This document shows positions 28,340-36,920 of a stretch of 64,000 nt of DNA, one piece after another; positions within the stretch are counted from its first letter, which is position 1, and each line of letters starts with the position of its first letter. Under the pieces are notes generated by a model, which was not told the DNA's origin, made no database searches, and saw only the letters and a program-made list of their open reading frames with translations. Source of the stretch: Acidobacteriota bacterium (GTDB lineage Bacteria; Acidobacteriota; Blastocatellia; RBC074); contig JADJLO010000007.1 in NCBI GenBank assembly GCA_016710075.1, positions 62,001 to 126,000 on the forward strand, in the 5' to 3' direction. A program made the position numbers and the translations under genes.

Positions 28340-29005
28340 ATGGCCAATAAAAAAGATTCAATTTCCAGTTCTGTGGGGCTCTTCGGCGACATTGGTATTG
28401 AAGGGATTGTCGAGCGTTCCGAGGCGATAGAGGTCCCGGAAGGAGATACTCTTGCAAGGATTCTCGCCGAGCTCAAGAGCGAGAGTCACATCTGCGGAGT
28501 CTGCAAGCCGGGGATGCCGGTGATCTTCGGCATGGGGCCTGAGCGAGCGGATCTGATGTTGATCGGCGAGGGGCCTGGAGTTGACGACATCAAAACGGAG
28601 CTGCCGTTTCAGGGGCAGGCCGGAGCGTTGCTGGCGAAGATGATGGCGGCGATCAATGTCGGGCTCGGAGAGTGTTACGTTTGCAACGTGATCAAATGCA
28701 TTCCGCCGGGGGAGCGGAATTTTTCGGTCGAGGAGATTGAAGATTGCCGGCCCTATCTGTTGCGACAGATATTGGCGGTCAGGCCGCGTGTGATCGTCGC
28801 TTTCGGGGCGCTGGCGGCTCAGACGCTGCTCAGATCTAGGAAGACGATATCGGAGTTGCGAGGAGAGGTATACACGCTGAGGCTCAATGATCACGAGATG
28901 AAGATCGTCCCGACATTCAACCCCGCATATTTATTGAGAGTTCCGGAGAAGAAGCGCGAGGCATGGGAGGATTTGAAGCGGGTGAGGGAGATGAGGGAAG
29001 TCTAA
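28340..29005 (+). CDS. Uracil-DNA glycosylase, family 4 (Fe-S)
   Basis: A 221-residue type-4 uracil-DNA glycosylase that removes uracil from DNA. The start at 28340 (MANKKDS) is preferred to 28229, which would place chance-like residues over the tRNA promoter region. The four iron-sulfur cysteines are at 52, 55, 120 and 136 (HICGVCKPG, NVIKCIPPGERN, EDCRPYL). Motif A is MLIGEGPGVDD and the DNA-contacting region is PFQGQAGALL. Motif B reads TFNPAYLLR: the usual histidine is asparagine at 194. The stop codon TAA is part of the first heptamer of the downstream repeat array. Confidence 0.9.
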   Translation: MANKKDSISSSVGLFGDIGIEGIVERSEAIEVPEGDTLARILAELKSESHICGVCKPGMPVIFGMGPERADLMLIGEGPGVDDIKTELPFQGQAGALLAKMMAAINVGLGECYVCNVIKCIPPGERNFSVEEIEDCRPYLLRQILAVRPRVIVAFGALAAQTLLRSRKTISELRGEVYTLRLNDHEMKIVPTFNPAYLLRVPEKKREAWEDLKRVREMREV

Positions 29006-29176
29006 AGTCCAAAGTCTAAAGTCCAAAGTCCAAAGTCTAAAGTTTAAAGTCCAAAGTCTAAAGTCCAAAGTTTAAAGTTTAAAGTTTAAAGACGTGGATC
29101 GAAGCCTCCAAAGATGCTCTTTAAACTTTAAACTTTGGACTTTAAACTTTGGACTTTGGACTTTGGACTTTAAACT
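29001..29176. repeat. Inverted arrays of AAAGTYY heptamers between convergent genes
   Basis: The left arm, about 29003-29091, is 12-13 tandem 7-base units (AAAGTCT, AAAGTCC, AAAGTTT). After a spacer of about 27 bases the right arm, about 29117-29173, is the same units in reverse complement. The arms can pair over most of their length. The stop codons of both flanking convergent genes (TAA in GTCTAA and GTTTAA) are inside the outermost units. It may serve as a two-way terminator. Confidence 0.9.
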
Positions 29177-30285
29177 CCCTTCCGAGAGATGACGAGATGT
29201 TGTTTTGCCGAAGGGGTTTTGATGCCTTCCCTGTCGAAAGCCAGTTTGATGCGGCGGCGTAGCTCGCGGGCAATCTCAAATTGCATGGTCGGAGTCGTTT
29301 TGACCATGAGGCGCAGCGTGATGGCGGCGTTGCTCAGCTTGTCGATGCCGAGCATGGAGGGTTCTTCGGTGATCTCGCCGGGTCTTTCATTCCAAAGCTC
29401 GCGGGCAGTATCCAGGATGATCTGCATGGCCTTGTCCGGGTTCTGCTCGTAATCGATCTCGACATCCATAACTGCTCGCGACCAGTCTTTTGAGAGGTTC
29501 GAGACCGTCGAGATGGCGCCGTTGGGAATGAAAGTGAGGGCTCCGTCGATACCGCGAATCCTGGTGATGCGAAGGGTCAGATGTTCCACTGTCCCAGCGG
29601 TTTCGCCGATTTTGACGGTGTCGCCGACGCTGTACTGATCTTCGAGCAGGATCATCAATCCACCGAAAAGATCGCGAATCAGGCTCTGGGCCCCGAAGCC
29701 TACGGCGATGCCTACGACTCCCGCGCTGGCGAGAATCGGCGTGATGTTGACTTTCATCTGCTGTAGCAGTGTCAGCAGCCCTATAAAAGATATGACCGTT
29801 TGAGCGGCGCCACGTAAAATCGCCGAGAGCGTCATCAATCGCCTGTGAGCAGCCGTCTCAGAACGGGCCGCCGCCCCGCGTTCGAGCAGTGCGAAGATGG
29901 TTCTGATCAGGGCTGATGCGAAGCGCATCAGAAAGATCGTGACGACTACAGTGATGAGAATGTTGATCCCGCGATCAATAAGCAGTTCAGTGAGGTATTC
30001 ACGCAGCCTTTCCAGCCTGTTGCCCGTAGTCTCGAATTTCTCCCTGGACTGCGGCAGCAGATATACTACAAATGAAAAGTAGAGGAACCAGACGAGGGTT
30101 TTGAATGCGTTACCGATCCATTCGATGAAGAGTTTTCGCAGCGAAGTGGAGTCTTCCGCAATCTTCTCTCCAATCACTTTTTTGATGGCGTATCTCTCAA
30201 AAAAACCGATCAGAAGGTGCAGCCCGAAGCTGATGCCGCCGCCAATCAGAATAAAGACGAGAATTGTAAGGATTTCTTTGTCCAT
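29170..30285 (-). CDS. MscS family mechanosensitive channel
   Basis: A 371-residue inner-membrane protein that opens under membrane tension to release solutes. The N-terminal third holds several membrane segments (ILTILVFILIGGGISFGLHL, INILITVVVTIFLMRFASAL). The pore helix TM3 region is ILASAGVVGIAVGFGAQSLI followed by RDLFGGLMILLEDQYSVGD. The beta domain contains GTVEHLTLRITRIRGIDG and FIPNGAIST, and a C-terminal alpha/beta domain follows. All are hallmark MscS features. The stop codon is given by the heptamer repeat array downstream, and a second kind of inverted array lies upstream at 30296-30469. Confidence 0.93.
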   Translation of the reverse strand: MDKEILTILVFILIGGGISFGLHLLIGFFERYAIKKVIGEKIAEDSTSLRKLFIEWIGNAFKTLVWFLYFSFVVYLLPQSREKFETTGNRLERLREYLTELLIDRGINILITVVVTIFLMRFASALIRTIFALLERGAAARSETAAHRRLMTLSAILRGAAQTVISFIGLLTLLQQMKVNITPILASAGVVGIAVGFGAQSLIRDLFGGLMILLEDQYSVGDTVKIGETAGTVEHLTLRITRIRGIDGALTFIPNGAISTVSNLSKDWSRAVMDVEIDYEQNPDKAMQIILDTARELWNERPGEITEEPSMLGIDKLSNAAITLRLMVKTTPTMQFEIARELRRRIKLAFDREGIKTPSAKQHLVISRKGV

Positions 30286-30295
30286 TGAGGCGTTA

Positions 30296-30469
30296 GATTA
30301 CGAAACAGACGAATGGGGAATGGGGAATGCAGAATGAAGAATGAAGAATGGGGAATGCTTCGAATGTGCATTATGGATTGAATGATTGGGTATATTCAGA
30401 AGCTTTAGCATATTGAATCTATATTCCCCATTCTGCATTCAGCATTCCCCATTCGCCTGTTTCGTAATC
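30296..30469. repeat. Inverted array, GATTACGAAACAGACGAA ends with GAATGGG heptamers
   Basis: The outer arms GATTACGAAACAGACGAA (30296) and its near reverse complement (ends 30469) enclose tandem heptamers GAATGGG/GAATGCA/GAATGAA on the left (30310-30358) and the inverted forms on the right (30424-30455). The outer arm recurs in three other gaps in this window. The array fills the gap between the MscS start and the stop of the preceding minus-strand gene. Confidence 0.88.
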
Positions 30470-30473
30470 TGTC

Positions 30474-31316
30474 TTATTTCACGGGCTGGAAGAGACTGGC
30501 CTCGTAGCTAACACCGAAGCTGATGCCGCTGCGGGCGCTGTTGGCGTGAAGACCTCTGATACCCGCGATATCCCACATCAGTCCGGCGGCGCGGAAGCGG
30601 GCGCCGAAGCGGGCTGCGCCGTCGGATTCAGTCCCTCTGGGCGCATTCGATCTGGTGCTGTAACGGCCATTGACCTCGCCCAGAAGCGCGAGCCTTGGAT
30701 TATATTGATAGGCGACGGCCAGTCCGTAAAGAAGGACGTCGTTCTGAGTGAAGAGGTCCACCGGCGCCGTCAGAATTCCAAGTCCGAGATTGCCGAAGAC
30801 GTGGAATTTGCCGACATGTTTTCCGGCAAGCACAGTGGCGAAGAAATTGGTCTGATTGACGCCGATGCCGCGAGTCTGGTTTGAGTTCGGCATCTCGGCG
30901 CCGACTCTGAATCCGATTGCGGGAGCGCGTTTGGTTTCAGCGCGGAGCTTGATCTTGGTGGCGAGATAAAAATCGCCCGTGTCGTGGGTGGAATTTGTCC
31001 CCTGCGAAAGTCGAATCGGAATCGCGCTTGGCTGATACTGGCGATTGACGCTCAGGTAGTTCTGGAGCACGCCGCCGGCTTCGAACTCGACATTCGGAGC
31101 AAGGCCGAACGTCAATGCCACAACCCCGAGGCGGGTCAGATCTCCATTGAGCCCAGAGAGCGGGAAGTTTCTGTCCTGCTGAAAATCGAAGCCGAATTCG
31201 AAGCGAACCGAGCCCGGTTTGACGATCTCGACATCTTCTGTGACAAGCGGCCGCTGCTGAGCTGCTGCGCTCAGACTTGCCAGAAAAAGTAATCCGATGA
31301 TTGCAGTAATTCTCAT
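30474..31316 (-). CDS. Predicted outer-membrane beta-barrel protein
   Basis: A 280-residue protein with a clear signal peptide (RITAIIGLLFLASLSAAAQ). Alternating hydrophobic/polar strands end in many aromatic-terminated turns (VRFEFGFDFQQDRN, LGVVALTFGLAPNVEFEAG, ISFGVSYEASLFQ). The layout is that of a 12-stranded-type outer-membrane protein with the PLVTEDVEIVKPGSVRFEFG opening seen in uncharacterised transporter-like barrels of Acidobacteriota. I know no substrate. It is flanked on both sides by inverted arrays and lies between the MscS gene and an FGE-like gene on the same strand. Confidence 0.7.
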   Translation of the reverse strand: MRITAIIGLLFLASLSAAAQQRPLVTEDVEIVKPGSVRFEFGFDFQQDRNFPLSGLNGDLTRLGVVALTFGLAPNVEFEAGGVLQNYLSVNRQYQPSAIPIRLSQGTNSTHDTGDFYLATKIKLRAETKRAPAIGFRVGAEMPNSNQTRGIGVNQTNFFATVLAGKHVGKFHVFGNLGLGILTAPVDLFTQNDVLLYGLAVAYQYNPRLALLGEVNGRYSTRSNAPRGTESDGAARFGARFRAAGLMWDIAGIRGLHANSARSGISFGVSYEASLFQPVK

Positions 31317-31343
31317 GCCTTCCCTCGTGTGGGGAAAAAGAAC

Positions 31344-31468
31344 GATTACGAAACAGACCGAATAAACGAAACGGACGGAAAATTTTCAAACAAAAGATGG
31401 TCACATGAAAATCACCACGAACATTGACCCATTAATTCTTTTTCGTTTATTTCGTCTGTTTCGTAATC
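31344..31468. repeat. Inverted array of GAAACAGAC-type 9-mers
   Basis: The left arm at 31344 reads GATTACGAAACAGACC and continues with GAATAAAC/GAAACGGAC units. The right arm (about 31437-31468) is the reverse complement (GTTTATTTCGTCTGTTTCG). It begins 14 bases after the stop codon of the FGE-PEGA gene on the minus strand. Confidence 0.85.
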
Positions 31469-31481
31469 TTCTTCTTCATCT

Positions 31482-32741
31482 TCATTTCTCGACTTCCCGA
31501 ACCAGCCTGAAACCGACATCGAAGCGTGTGTAAGTGGGGTAGTAGAAATTTCTCTCCGCGGCGCGCAGGACCACCTGTCCGCGTCCAAAGCCTCCGCCTC
31601 GCATGCTTCTGGCCTCTCCCTCCCGGTTGAGAAGTTTCATGGTCTTGCCGCGCGTCGGTCCTTTGGGATTGAGTCTTTCGCGGCTTCTGTGATAATCCGG
31701 GTCATACCAGTCCTGGCACCATTCCCAGATACTGCCGATCGATGTGAACTGTTCACCGACGGTTCTGGCGGCTTTCTCCCATTCGGCCTCGGTCGGAAGG
31801 CGATATTTTTTGCCGGTCTGGTCGGAGAGCCATTTACAGAAGGCCATGGCATCCTCCCAACTGACGAAGACGACCGGCTGATCGTCCCTCTCCGGAGGGA
31901 AGTTGTTTCCGATCCATCCGAAATTTACCCCGCGCGGCGGCGGATGGCCCGTGGCATCGACGAAATATTTATAGAGGCTGTTTGTCACCTCACGCGCCGA
32001 GATATCGAAATCCGGGACGAAGACGGGGTGAGCCGGACGCTGATCTCTGGCGCCTCTGTCACTGCCAATGATGAAAGTGCCTTCCGGCACCCGGAACATC
32101 TCCGGATCGAGCAGCGGCTTGAGGACCACGTTAACCGCCAGCGTTTCACCCGGCAGCACATTGGCGACTATCCGAACCTCCTTGAATCCAGGCTTGCTCG
32201 CGCGAAGCTGGCGCTCACCGGGCAGCAGGCCGTCGACATACATCGTCTGCCCGGCGAGGCTCTTGACGCTGTATTTTTCATCGATGACTATCTCGGTGCC
32301 CGGCTCATTGGCGGTCAGAGCCAGCCGGCCCGTGACAGGCTTCTTCTTTATAGGGACTTCCACCCTGGTCGATCCGGCATCCATTCTGAACTGGCCCTGC
32401 CACGGTTCGTACCCTTCAGCGCGAACGTTCAACTGATGATCTCCGGCTGAAACGCCCGTCAATATCAGGTTCCCGTCGACTCCCGCAAAGCCGCGCGATC
32501 TGCCGTCAATCTCTATCAGCGCCCCCGCTGGAGCTATGATGGTAAGCTTAGGACTGACCGGCACAGATTTCGCCACCGGCCTCGGAGTGGGCGTCGGTTT
32601 GGTAACCTTTTCAGGCGCTTTTTTCTCAGGAGGCTTCGGCCCTTCACGACCCGTCGGATTCTGGGCCATCAGGCAGACAGTCATCGCCACGGCGATAAGC
32701 AGCAGGAGAAGAGGCCTCTTTGTATGATTTCTAATCATCAT
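31482..32741 (-). CDS. PEGA-FGE (SUMF1-like) domain protein, exported
   Basis: A 419-residue protein with signal peptide PLLLLLIAVAMTVCLMAQ. A Pro/Lys-rich linker (residues 30-65) follows, then two PEGA-like repeats (GALIEIDGRSRGFAGVDG and TEIVIDEKYSVKSLAGQ). A C-terminal formylglycine-generating-enzyme-like domain follows (PEGTFIIGSDRGARDQRPAH, EVTNSLYKYFVDATG, YRLPTEAEWEKAARTVG, SMRGGGFGRGQVVLRAAERN, VGFRLVRE). The Cys pair that catalyses sulfatase activation in true FGE is not seen, so a binding or structural role is more likely. PEGA domains often bind surface or peptidoglycan-like ligands; that is inference here. It is paralogous to the next gene upstream. Confidence 0.85.
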   Translation of the reverse strand: MMIRNHTKRPLLLLLIAVAMTVCLMAQNPTGREGPKPPEKKAPEKVTKPTPTPRPVAKSVPVSPKLTIIAPAGALIEIDGRSRGFAGVDGNLILTGVSAGDHQLNVRAEGYEPWQGQFRMDAGSTRVEVPIKKKPVTGRLALTANEPGTEIVIDEKYSVKSLAGQTMYVDGLLPGERQLRASKPGFKEVRIVANVLPGETLAVNVVLKPLLDPEMFRVPEGTFIIGSDRGARDQRPAHPVFVPDFDISAREVTNSLYKYFVDATGHPPPRGVNFGWIGNNFPPERDDQPVVFVSWEDAMAFCKWLSDQTGKKYRLPTEAEWEKAARTVGEQFTSIGSIWEWCQDWYDPDYHRSRERLNPKGPTRGKTMKLLNREGEARSMRGGGFGRGQVVLRAAERNFYYPTYTRFDVGFRLVREVEK

Positions 32742-32773
32742 TTCTATCTACTCAAACCGGGAAGAAGAAGAGA

Positions 32774-32911
32774 GATTACGAAACAGACGAAATAAACGAA
32801 ACAAACGAAAAAAATAAAAGGTTTATAAAAGTCTGACCTGTTCGGTTGTTCGTCTATTTTTAGCATTACTCCCAATCAACGATTGTAAACTTTTTCGTCT
32901 GTTTCGTAATC
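32774..32911. repeat. Inverted array of GAAACAGAC-type 9-mers
   Basis: The left arm at 32774-32815 is GATTACGAAACAGACGAA plus the tandem 9-base units GAAATAAAC, GAAACAAAC and GAAAAAAAT. The right arm, ending at 32911, is the reverse complement of the outer part (TTTTTCGTCTGTTTCGTAAT). It starts about 10 bases past the stop of the zinc-ribbon FGE gene on the minus strand and ends before the PEGA-FGE start. Confidence 0.87.
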
Positions 32912-32920
32912 TCTCTTCCC

Positions 32921-34447
32921 TCACTTTACATCACGCGCACAGCGGAAGCCGGTTTTATCGTAAGCGTTCTCGGGTGGAACGAATCCCCTGTATGTCGCCG
33001 TAGCGCGGTCTGCGGTCACATCGAAAGCTCCGCCGCGAATCACCCTGCCAATGTCAAGCTTCTGATTTTTGTCGGCGTAACTGAGCAGTTCGCCTGAAGT
33101 CCATTCCCAGACGTTACCGCACATGTCCATGACCTTGAACGGGCTGGCTCCGTTGGGAAAGCTTCCGACATTAAAGAGCCGGCCATTGACCAAACGCTCG
33201 GCATTGGCCAGGTCGCTGTTCCAGGTGTTTCCCCATGGATAAAATCTTCCGTCACTGCCGCGGGCTGCATATTCCCATTCTTCCTCTGTCGGAAGGCGTT
33301 TTCCGGCCCAGTCTGCATATGTTTCGGCGTCTTTCCAGGTCACATTGACCACGGGGAATCTCGCTTCACCTTCGCTGTATCTGCCATCCTTCCAGCTTGA
33401 CGGCGCTCGATATCCCGTAGCCGTGATGAAGCTCTGATACTCGTCGTTTGTCACTTCATTTATGTCGATGAAAAACGGCTTAACTTTAACCTCATGCGCG
33501 GGAGCCTCGAACTTGTCGGCGTCATCGCGTCCCATCAGGAATGTTCCGCCGGGGATATATACCATCCCCTCGGGAGCCTTCGCGGCAGGCTGCTCAATCT
33601 CGGTCTTAGAGATGGTGTTCGGGCCCGGCTCATCCGGCTGGGTCTGCGTTACATCAACCGGCGCGGCCTGGTTTGTAGAACCGGTTCTTGATAACCACCA
33701 TACCGCCAGACCGCTGAAAACGAGCAGCACCACCACGACAATCGCCAGAGTCTGCACCGCGGCTCTGTTGCCGCGCTTTTCCGATTCTCCTGCCGACATT
33801 ACAGGGATTACCGGCGAATGAGGCGATTCCTGTTTTACTCCCGCCTCGTTCACCTCCGAATACTCCATCCCATCGATCAATGTCGCCATCGATTCGGGCT
33901 GTATATTTGTCCCCTCGAAAGGGGTCTTGTACTTGTCAACAGCGGGTTCTGGCGCAGTTCCCAACTCAGGCATGGACAATTTGCCGGAAGTCTTCTCCCA
34001 GACATCCGTTCCGCACGTTTCACAGTAACGCGAGAAGGGCTTGGTCTCAGAGCCGCATTTCTCGCAGTATATCTTTTCGATCTTCGGCGCCTCATCAACA
34101 GGCATCAACAGCGGATTGATCTTCATCGAAGGCGAGGGAGGCGTCGAGACCGGCGCCAGCAGCGCCCGATCACGATCCAGCCCGCAACTCTTGCAAAAGA
34201 GCCACCCCGTCCTCCAGAGCGCCCCGCAATGATAACAGGCCCCAACCACCGTCTCCTGAGCCTTGACCAGCAGCTTGCAGCCGCATTGCTGGCAGAAGTG
34301 CTCGCCACGCACTACCCGGGCACCGCACCTCGTGCAGCAGTGCGATTCAATCACCGGCTCACCCGATGACTCAACCAGCGGCTGCCCGCAGCGACGACAA
34401 AAATTGAGATGATCCGGATAATGTACATTGCACGTCGCGAAGAACAT
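32921..34447 (-). CDS. Zinc-ribbon, single-TM, FGE-like domain protein
   Basis: A 508-residue protein. Residues 1-160 carry a series of Cys4 zinc ribbons (FCRRCGQ, CTRCG...FCQQCGC, CYHCG...FCKSCG, CEKCG...YCETCG). A linker follows, then one membrane segment near 235-255 (VQTLAIVVVVLLVFSGLAVW), then an external FGE-like domain (EGMVYIPGGTFLMGRDDADK, RLPTEEEWEYAARGSDGRFY, MCGNVWEWTSG, IRGGAFDVTADRATATYRGF, TGFRCARDVK). No CxxxxC pair suited to formylglycine formation is visible. Cytoplasmic ribbons linked to a periplasmic sensor-like domain suggest signalling or scaffolding, which is inferred. Such proteins are common in Acidobacteriota. Confidence 0.85.
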   Translation of the reverse strand: MFFATCNVHYPDHLNFCRRCGQPLVESSGEPVIESHCCTRCGARVVRGEHFCQQCGCKLLVKAQETVVGACYHCGALWRTGWLFCKSCGLDRDRALLAPVSTPPSPSMKINPLLMPVDEAPKIEKIYCEKCGSETKPFSRYCETCGTDVWEKTSGKLSMPELGTAPEPAVDKYKTPFEGTNIQPESMATLIDGMEYSEVNEAGVKQESPHSPVIPVMSAGESEKRGNRAAVQTLAIVVVVLLVFSGLAVWWLSRTGSTNQAAPVDVTQTQPDEPGPNTISKTEIEQPAAKAPEGMVYIPGGTFLMGRDDADKFEAPAHEVKVKPFFIDINEVTNDEYQSFITATGYRAPSSWKDGRYSEGEARFPVVNVTWKDAETYADWAGKRLPTEEEWEYAARGSDGRFYPWGNTWNSDLANAERLVNGRLFNVGSFPNGASPFKVMDMCGNVWEWTSGELLSYADKNQKLDIGRVIRGGAFDVTADRATATYRGFVPPENAYDKTGFRCARDVK

Positions 34448-34570
34448 ACAAGAACTTTTCCCTTTGTCCCGTGATGATTACTGATGCAAGGCCCCAGCCG
34501 CCCGAAACGAAAACCCCGAAACGAAAAGCAATGATAGGGCAGCCCGTTCCGGCAAGCAAGAAGGAGCTTA

Positions 34571-34858
34571 AAGTTTGAGGCTTAAAGTTCAAAGTCGCTC
34601 AATCCTTTACATCGCAGGCAAGAGTCCTGTCTTCTAAATCAGAACAGACAACATTCGGGCCCCGAAGGGGCCGAAGAAAATAGCCAGGGGCGGAGCGGAG
34701 CGAAGCCCCAGAACACCAGCCCGGAAGGGCGGCCAGATCGATTGTGGCGGCCCGAGGGCCGCGGTCGCTACAGGGGTTGCGCTCAGCCTCCCTTCTTTCC
34801 CTTCGCCGCGCAAATGTCCGATGTCGCTTGTTCTGATTTAGGAACTTTAAGCTTTCAA
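34571..34858. repeat. Intergenic palindrome cluster with flanking AAAGTT arms
   Basis: GAGCTTAAAGTTTGAGGCTT at 34571 and its partner GAACTTTAAGCTTTC near 34842 form outer arms. Between them lie GC-rich palindromes: CGGGCCCCGAAGGGGCC (about 34656-34675) and GGCGGCCCGAGGGCCGC (about 34746-34764). The region separates the divergent zinc-ribbon FGE and lexA genes and has no coding frame. Confidence 0.7.
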
Positions 34859-34982
34859 TTCACTTTTTTCGGCCTCGATAAAAAAAGTGAAAATACCTCT
34901 TGCAATCCGTGGAGGTTTTCGGTATATTTTCGGTCGTTGGAAGGGGCACCGAAAACATCGGCGCCAATGAGGAGCACTTTGA

Positions 34983-35588
34983 ATGACGCTAACACCAAGA
35001 CAGATGGAGTTGCACGATTTTCTGACGAGGTTTCACCAGAAGCACGGCTATGCGCCGACGATCGCCGAGATCCAGAAGCATTTTCAACTGAACTCGCCCG
35101 CGACCGTTCACGAACAACTGGCCACGCTCGAGCGCGGCGGGCTGATTCGCCGCCGGAAACACGTTCAGCGAGGCATTGAGATTCTGCAATCCTCGTCGCC
35201 TTCAGGAGAATGCGAGATTCCGCTGCTCGGGCTCGTCGCCGCCGGCTCTCCCATAGAGGCCGTCCTGACGCGCGAAACGGTTTTCGTCTCTCCGGATATA
35301 TACGCACCGGACAGATTCGCCCTCCGCGTCCGCGGAGATTCGATGAAGGACGAACAGATCGCCGATGGAGATCTCATCGTCGTCGAGCCGACCCAGACGG
35401 CCAGAAACGGCCAGACGGTTGTTGCCTTAGTCGATGATCAGGAGGCGACCGTCAAGAAATTCTACAGTGAGCGTGGCCATGTCCGTCTCCAGCCTGCCAA
35501 CGAGAGCTATAAGCCGATAATCATCAAGTCACCCCGCAGGGTGAAGATACAGGGACTTGTCGTGGGTTTGATCCGCAAATACAAGTAG
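34983..35588 (+). CDS. lexA: LexA repressor
   Basis: The SOS-response repressor and autoprotease, 201 residues. The N-terminal winged helix (TPRQMELHDFLTRFHQKHGY, NSPATVHEQLATLERGGLIR) binds operators. The self-cleavage site is the Ala-Gly in LLGLVAAGSPIEA. The catalytic serine is in VRGDSMKDEQIADGD and the lysine in ALVDDQEATVKKFY. RecA filaments would trigger its cleavage. The upstream region has TTTTCGG repeats (TTTTCGGTATATTTTCGG, 34918-34935) and a later CCGAAAAC that could form an operator, but no standard SOS box was seen. A GAGGAG ribosome site precedes the start. Confidence 0.95.
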   Translation: MTLTPRQMELHDFLTRFHQKHGYAPTIAEIQKHFQLNSPATVHEQLATLERGGLIRRRKHVQRGIEILQSSSPSGECEIPLLGLVAAGSPIEAVLTRETVFVSPDIYAPDRFALRVRGDSMKDEQIADGDLIVVEPTQTARNGQTVVALVDDQEATVKKFYSERGHVRLQPANESYKPIIIKSPRRVKIQGLVVGLIRKYK

Positions 35589-35610
35589 TGCTTGAATCTG
35601 AACTTGATAA

Positions 35611-35710
35611 CGGCTGTGCGTCGGGATCCGCGCGGAAACTTTTTTAGTTAGTCGCGGCGGAACCGGATTGCGCCTTTGCGCGCGCCATCCTCGCACAGCC
35701 GGGTTTTTTT
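35611..35710 (+). terminator. Possible lexA terminator
   Basis: CGGCTGTGCG (35611) and CGCACAGCCG (35692) can pair around a large GC-rich loop and are followed by GGTTTTTTT. This resembles an intrinsic terminator, although the loop of about 70 bases is long and has its own minor stems. Confidence 0.45.
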
Positions 35711-36272
35711 CGATCTTTTGTTTCACAGATAAAACGCTTGCCGCGCGATCGCAACAGGGAAGTGAGTCTTCTCGAGTCAGGGATCGGATTTTTCCTGCAT
35801 TGCTGCCTGTATTGCTGGAAGAATCGGGAAAATGCGGCGTTTGAAATAAGCAAAAGCCGATGAGAGAGCAGGATTTCCCGGCAGGGGAGACCGGTACTGA
35901 TTCGTCGGCTTGTGCAAAGAGCTTCTAACTTCCCGCCTGCACCACTTGAACCAACTCAGCCGGGGCGTCCACCCATTTCGGCAGCCCGCGCCGGAATGGG
36001 TGTGACCAACGCCCTTAAAAAAAGTGGCGGGAAGCAGCCAGAAAAGAAGTAAAAGAAGTATTTGCCATAAGAGACCAACTGCTATTGAAGTTGTCGCCCA
36101 TCCTACTCTGCCCGGTCGGACAAATCTGATCGGGCGGGGCTGTCTACAAGTGTCGGCTTGCATGGTCAGGTTCGACAGCGCGCATCATTTTCAGGGTAAT
36201 CGGAGGTGATGCGAAGAGCTGTCGAGCTTTATCCGGGCCGAAGTGTGTCTTTCAAACATAAAGGAGGAAGCT
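35711..36272. other. Gap with no recognised gene
   Basis: About 560 bases with only short chance frames. It may contain the left end of the degraded insertion sequence whose transposase fragment starts at 36273, but I could not find terminal inverted repeats. A strong ribosome site AAGGAGG stands at 36261-36267. Confidence 0.45.
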
Positions 36273-36605
36273 ATGTCAGGACAAACAACATCCCTGCAGG
36301 ATGCCTTATCACAGGTAAAGGATTTCAGAAATCGGCAGGGCCGACGATACCAGTTGCAGGCGGTGCTGGTGCTGGCCTGCCTGGGGTTGATGCATGGCGC
36401 GCAATCGGAGCAGGCGATAGCCGAATGGAGCGAAAATCAGGGGCGGAGGTGGTGGAGACTGCTCGGGATCAGAAGGCGAAGAGGGCCAAGCCTGTCGACC
36501 ATTCAGCGGGTGATTCGTGGAGTGGATCGCCGGCAGCTCGAGTCGGCGATGAGCCATTGGTCGCATCAGGTAGTCGATGTTTCCGATACGCCCGATAAGG
36601 CGTAG
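36273..36605 (+). pseudogene. ISAs1-family transposase, N-terminal fragment
   Basis: The frame from 36273 (MSGQTTSLQDALSQVKDFRN) encodes about 110 residues of the DDE_Tnp_1-associated N-terminal domain of ISAs1/H-repeat transposases. The pattern RNxxGRRYQLQAVLVLACLG matches the start of that family, followed by QAIAEWSENQ. The DDE catalytic core is absent; a stop follows at 36603 and the next 300 bases hold no matching continuation in any frame. This is a truncated insertion-sequence relic. It opens a small region of unrecognised genes. Confidence 0.65.
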
Positions 36606-36920
36606 AAGACGCGATTTATGGCGTCAACGATCCGGTCGATAAGCTGAATATGATGAGCCACTGGATCAGCGCAGTGATCGGCAATCTTTCGGACGAGGGG
36701 GCATCGATGAAGGGAGCCGGTCGGCCATGCTCACCGGATTGGCCATCGGTGAAGGCCGCGATGATAAAGAAATCCAGCCTCTGAGCGAGGGTGGATTGAA
36801 AATATGGGCCATTGATCTTGAACAGGCGGCTGCCTGAAGACAATCGAAAAACACAGACTGCTTTGAAGACAATCAATCAATCAATATTCTTAATAAGCCG
36901 GAGAAATCCAGGGAGGTAAC
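36606..36920. other. Gap, possible insertion-sequence remains
   Basis: No gene is recognised over 315 bases. A plus-strand run around 36606-36700 (DAIYGVNDPVDKLNMMSHWI-like) has plausible codons but is short and broken. The ribosome site GGAGGT precedes the next gene. Confidence 0.35.

Noticed and set aside
29001..29176. Heptamer array as a CRISPR array
   Set aside because: Units are contiguous 7-mers without spacers and no cas genes are present.
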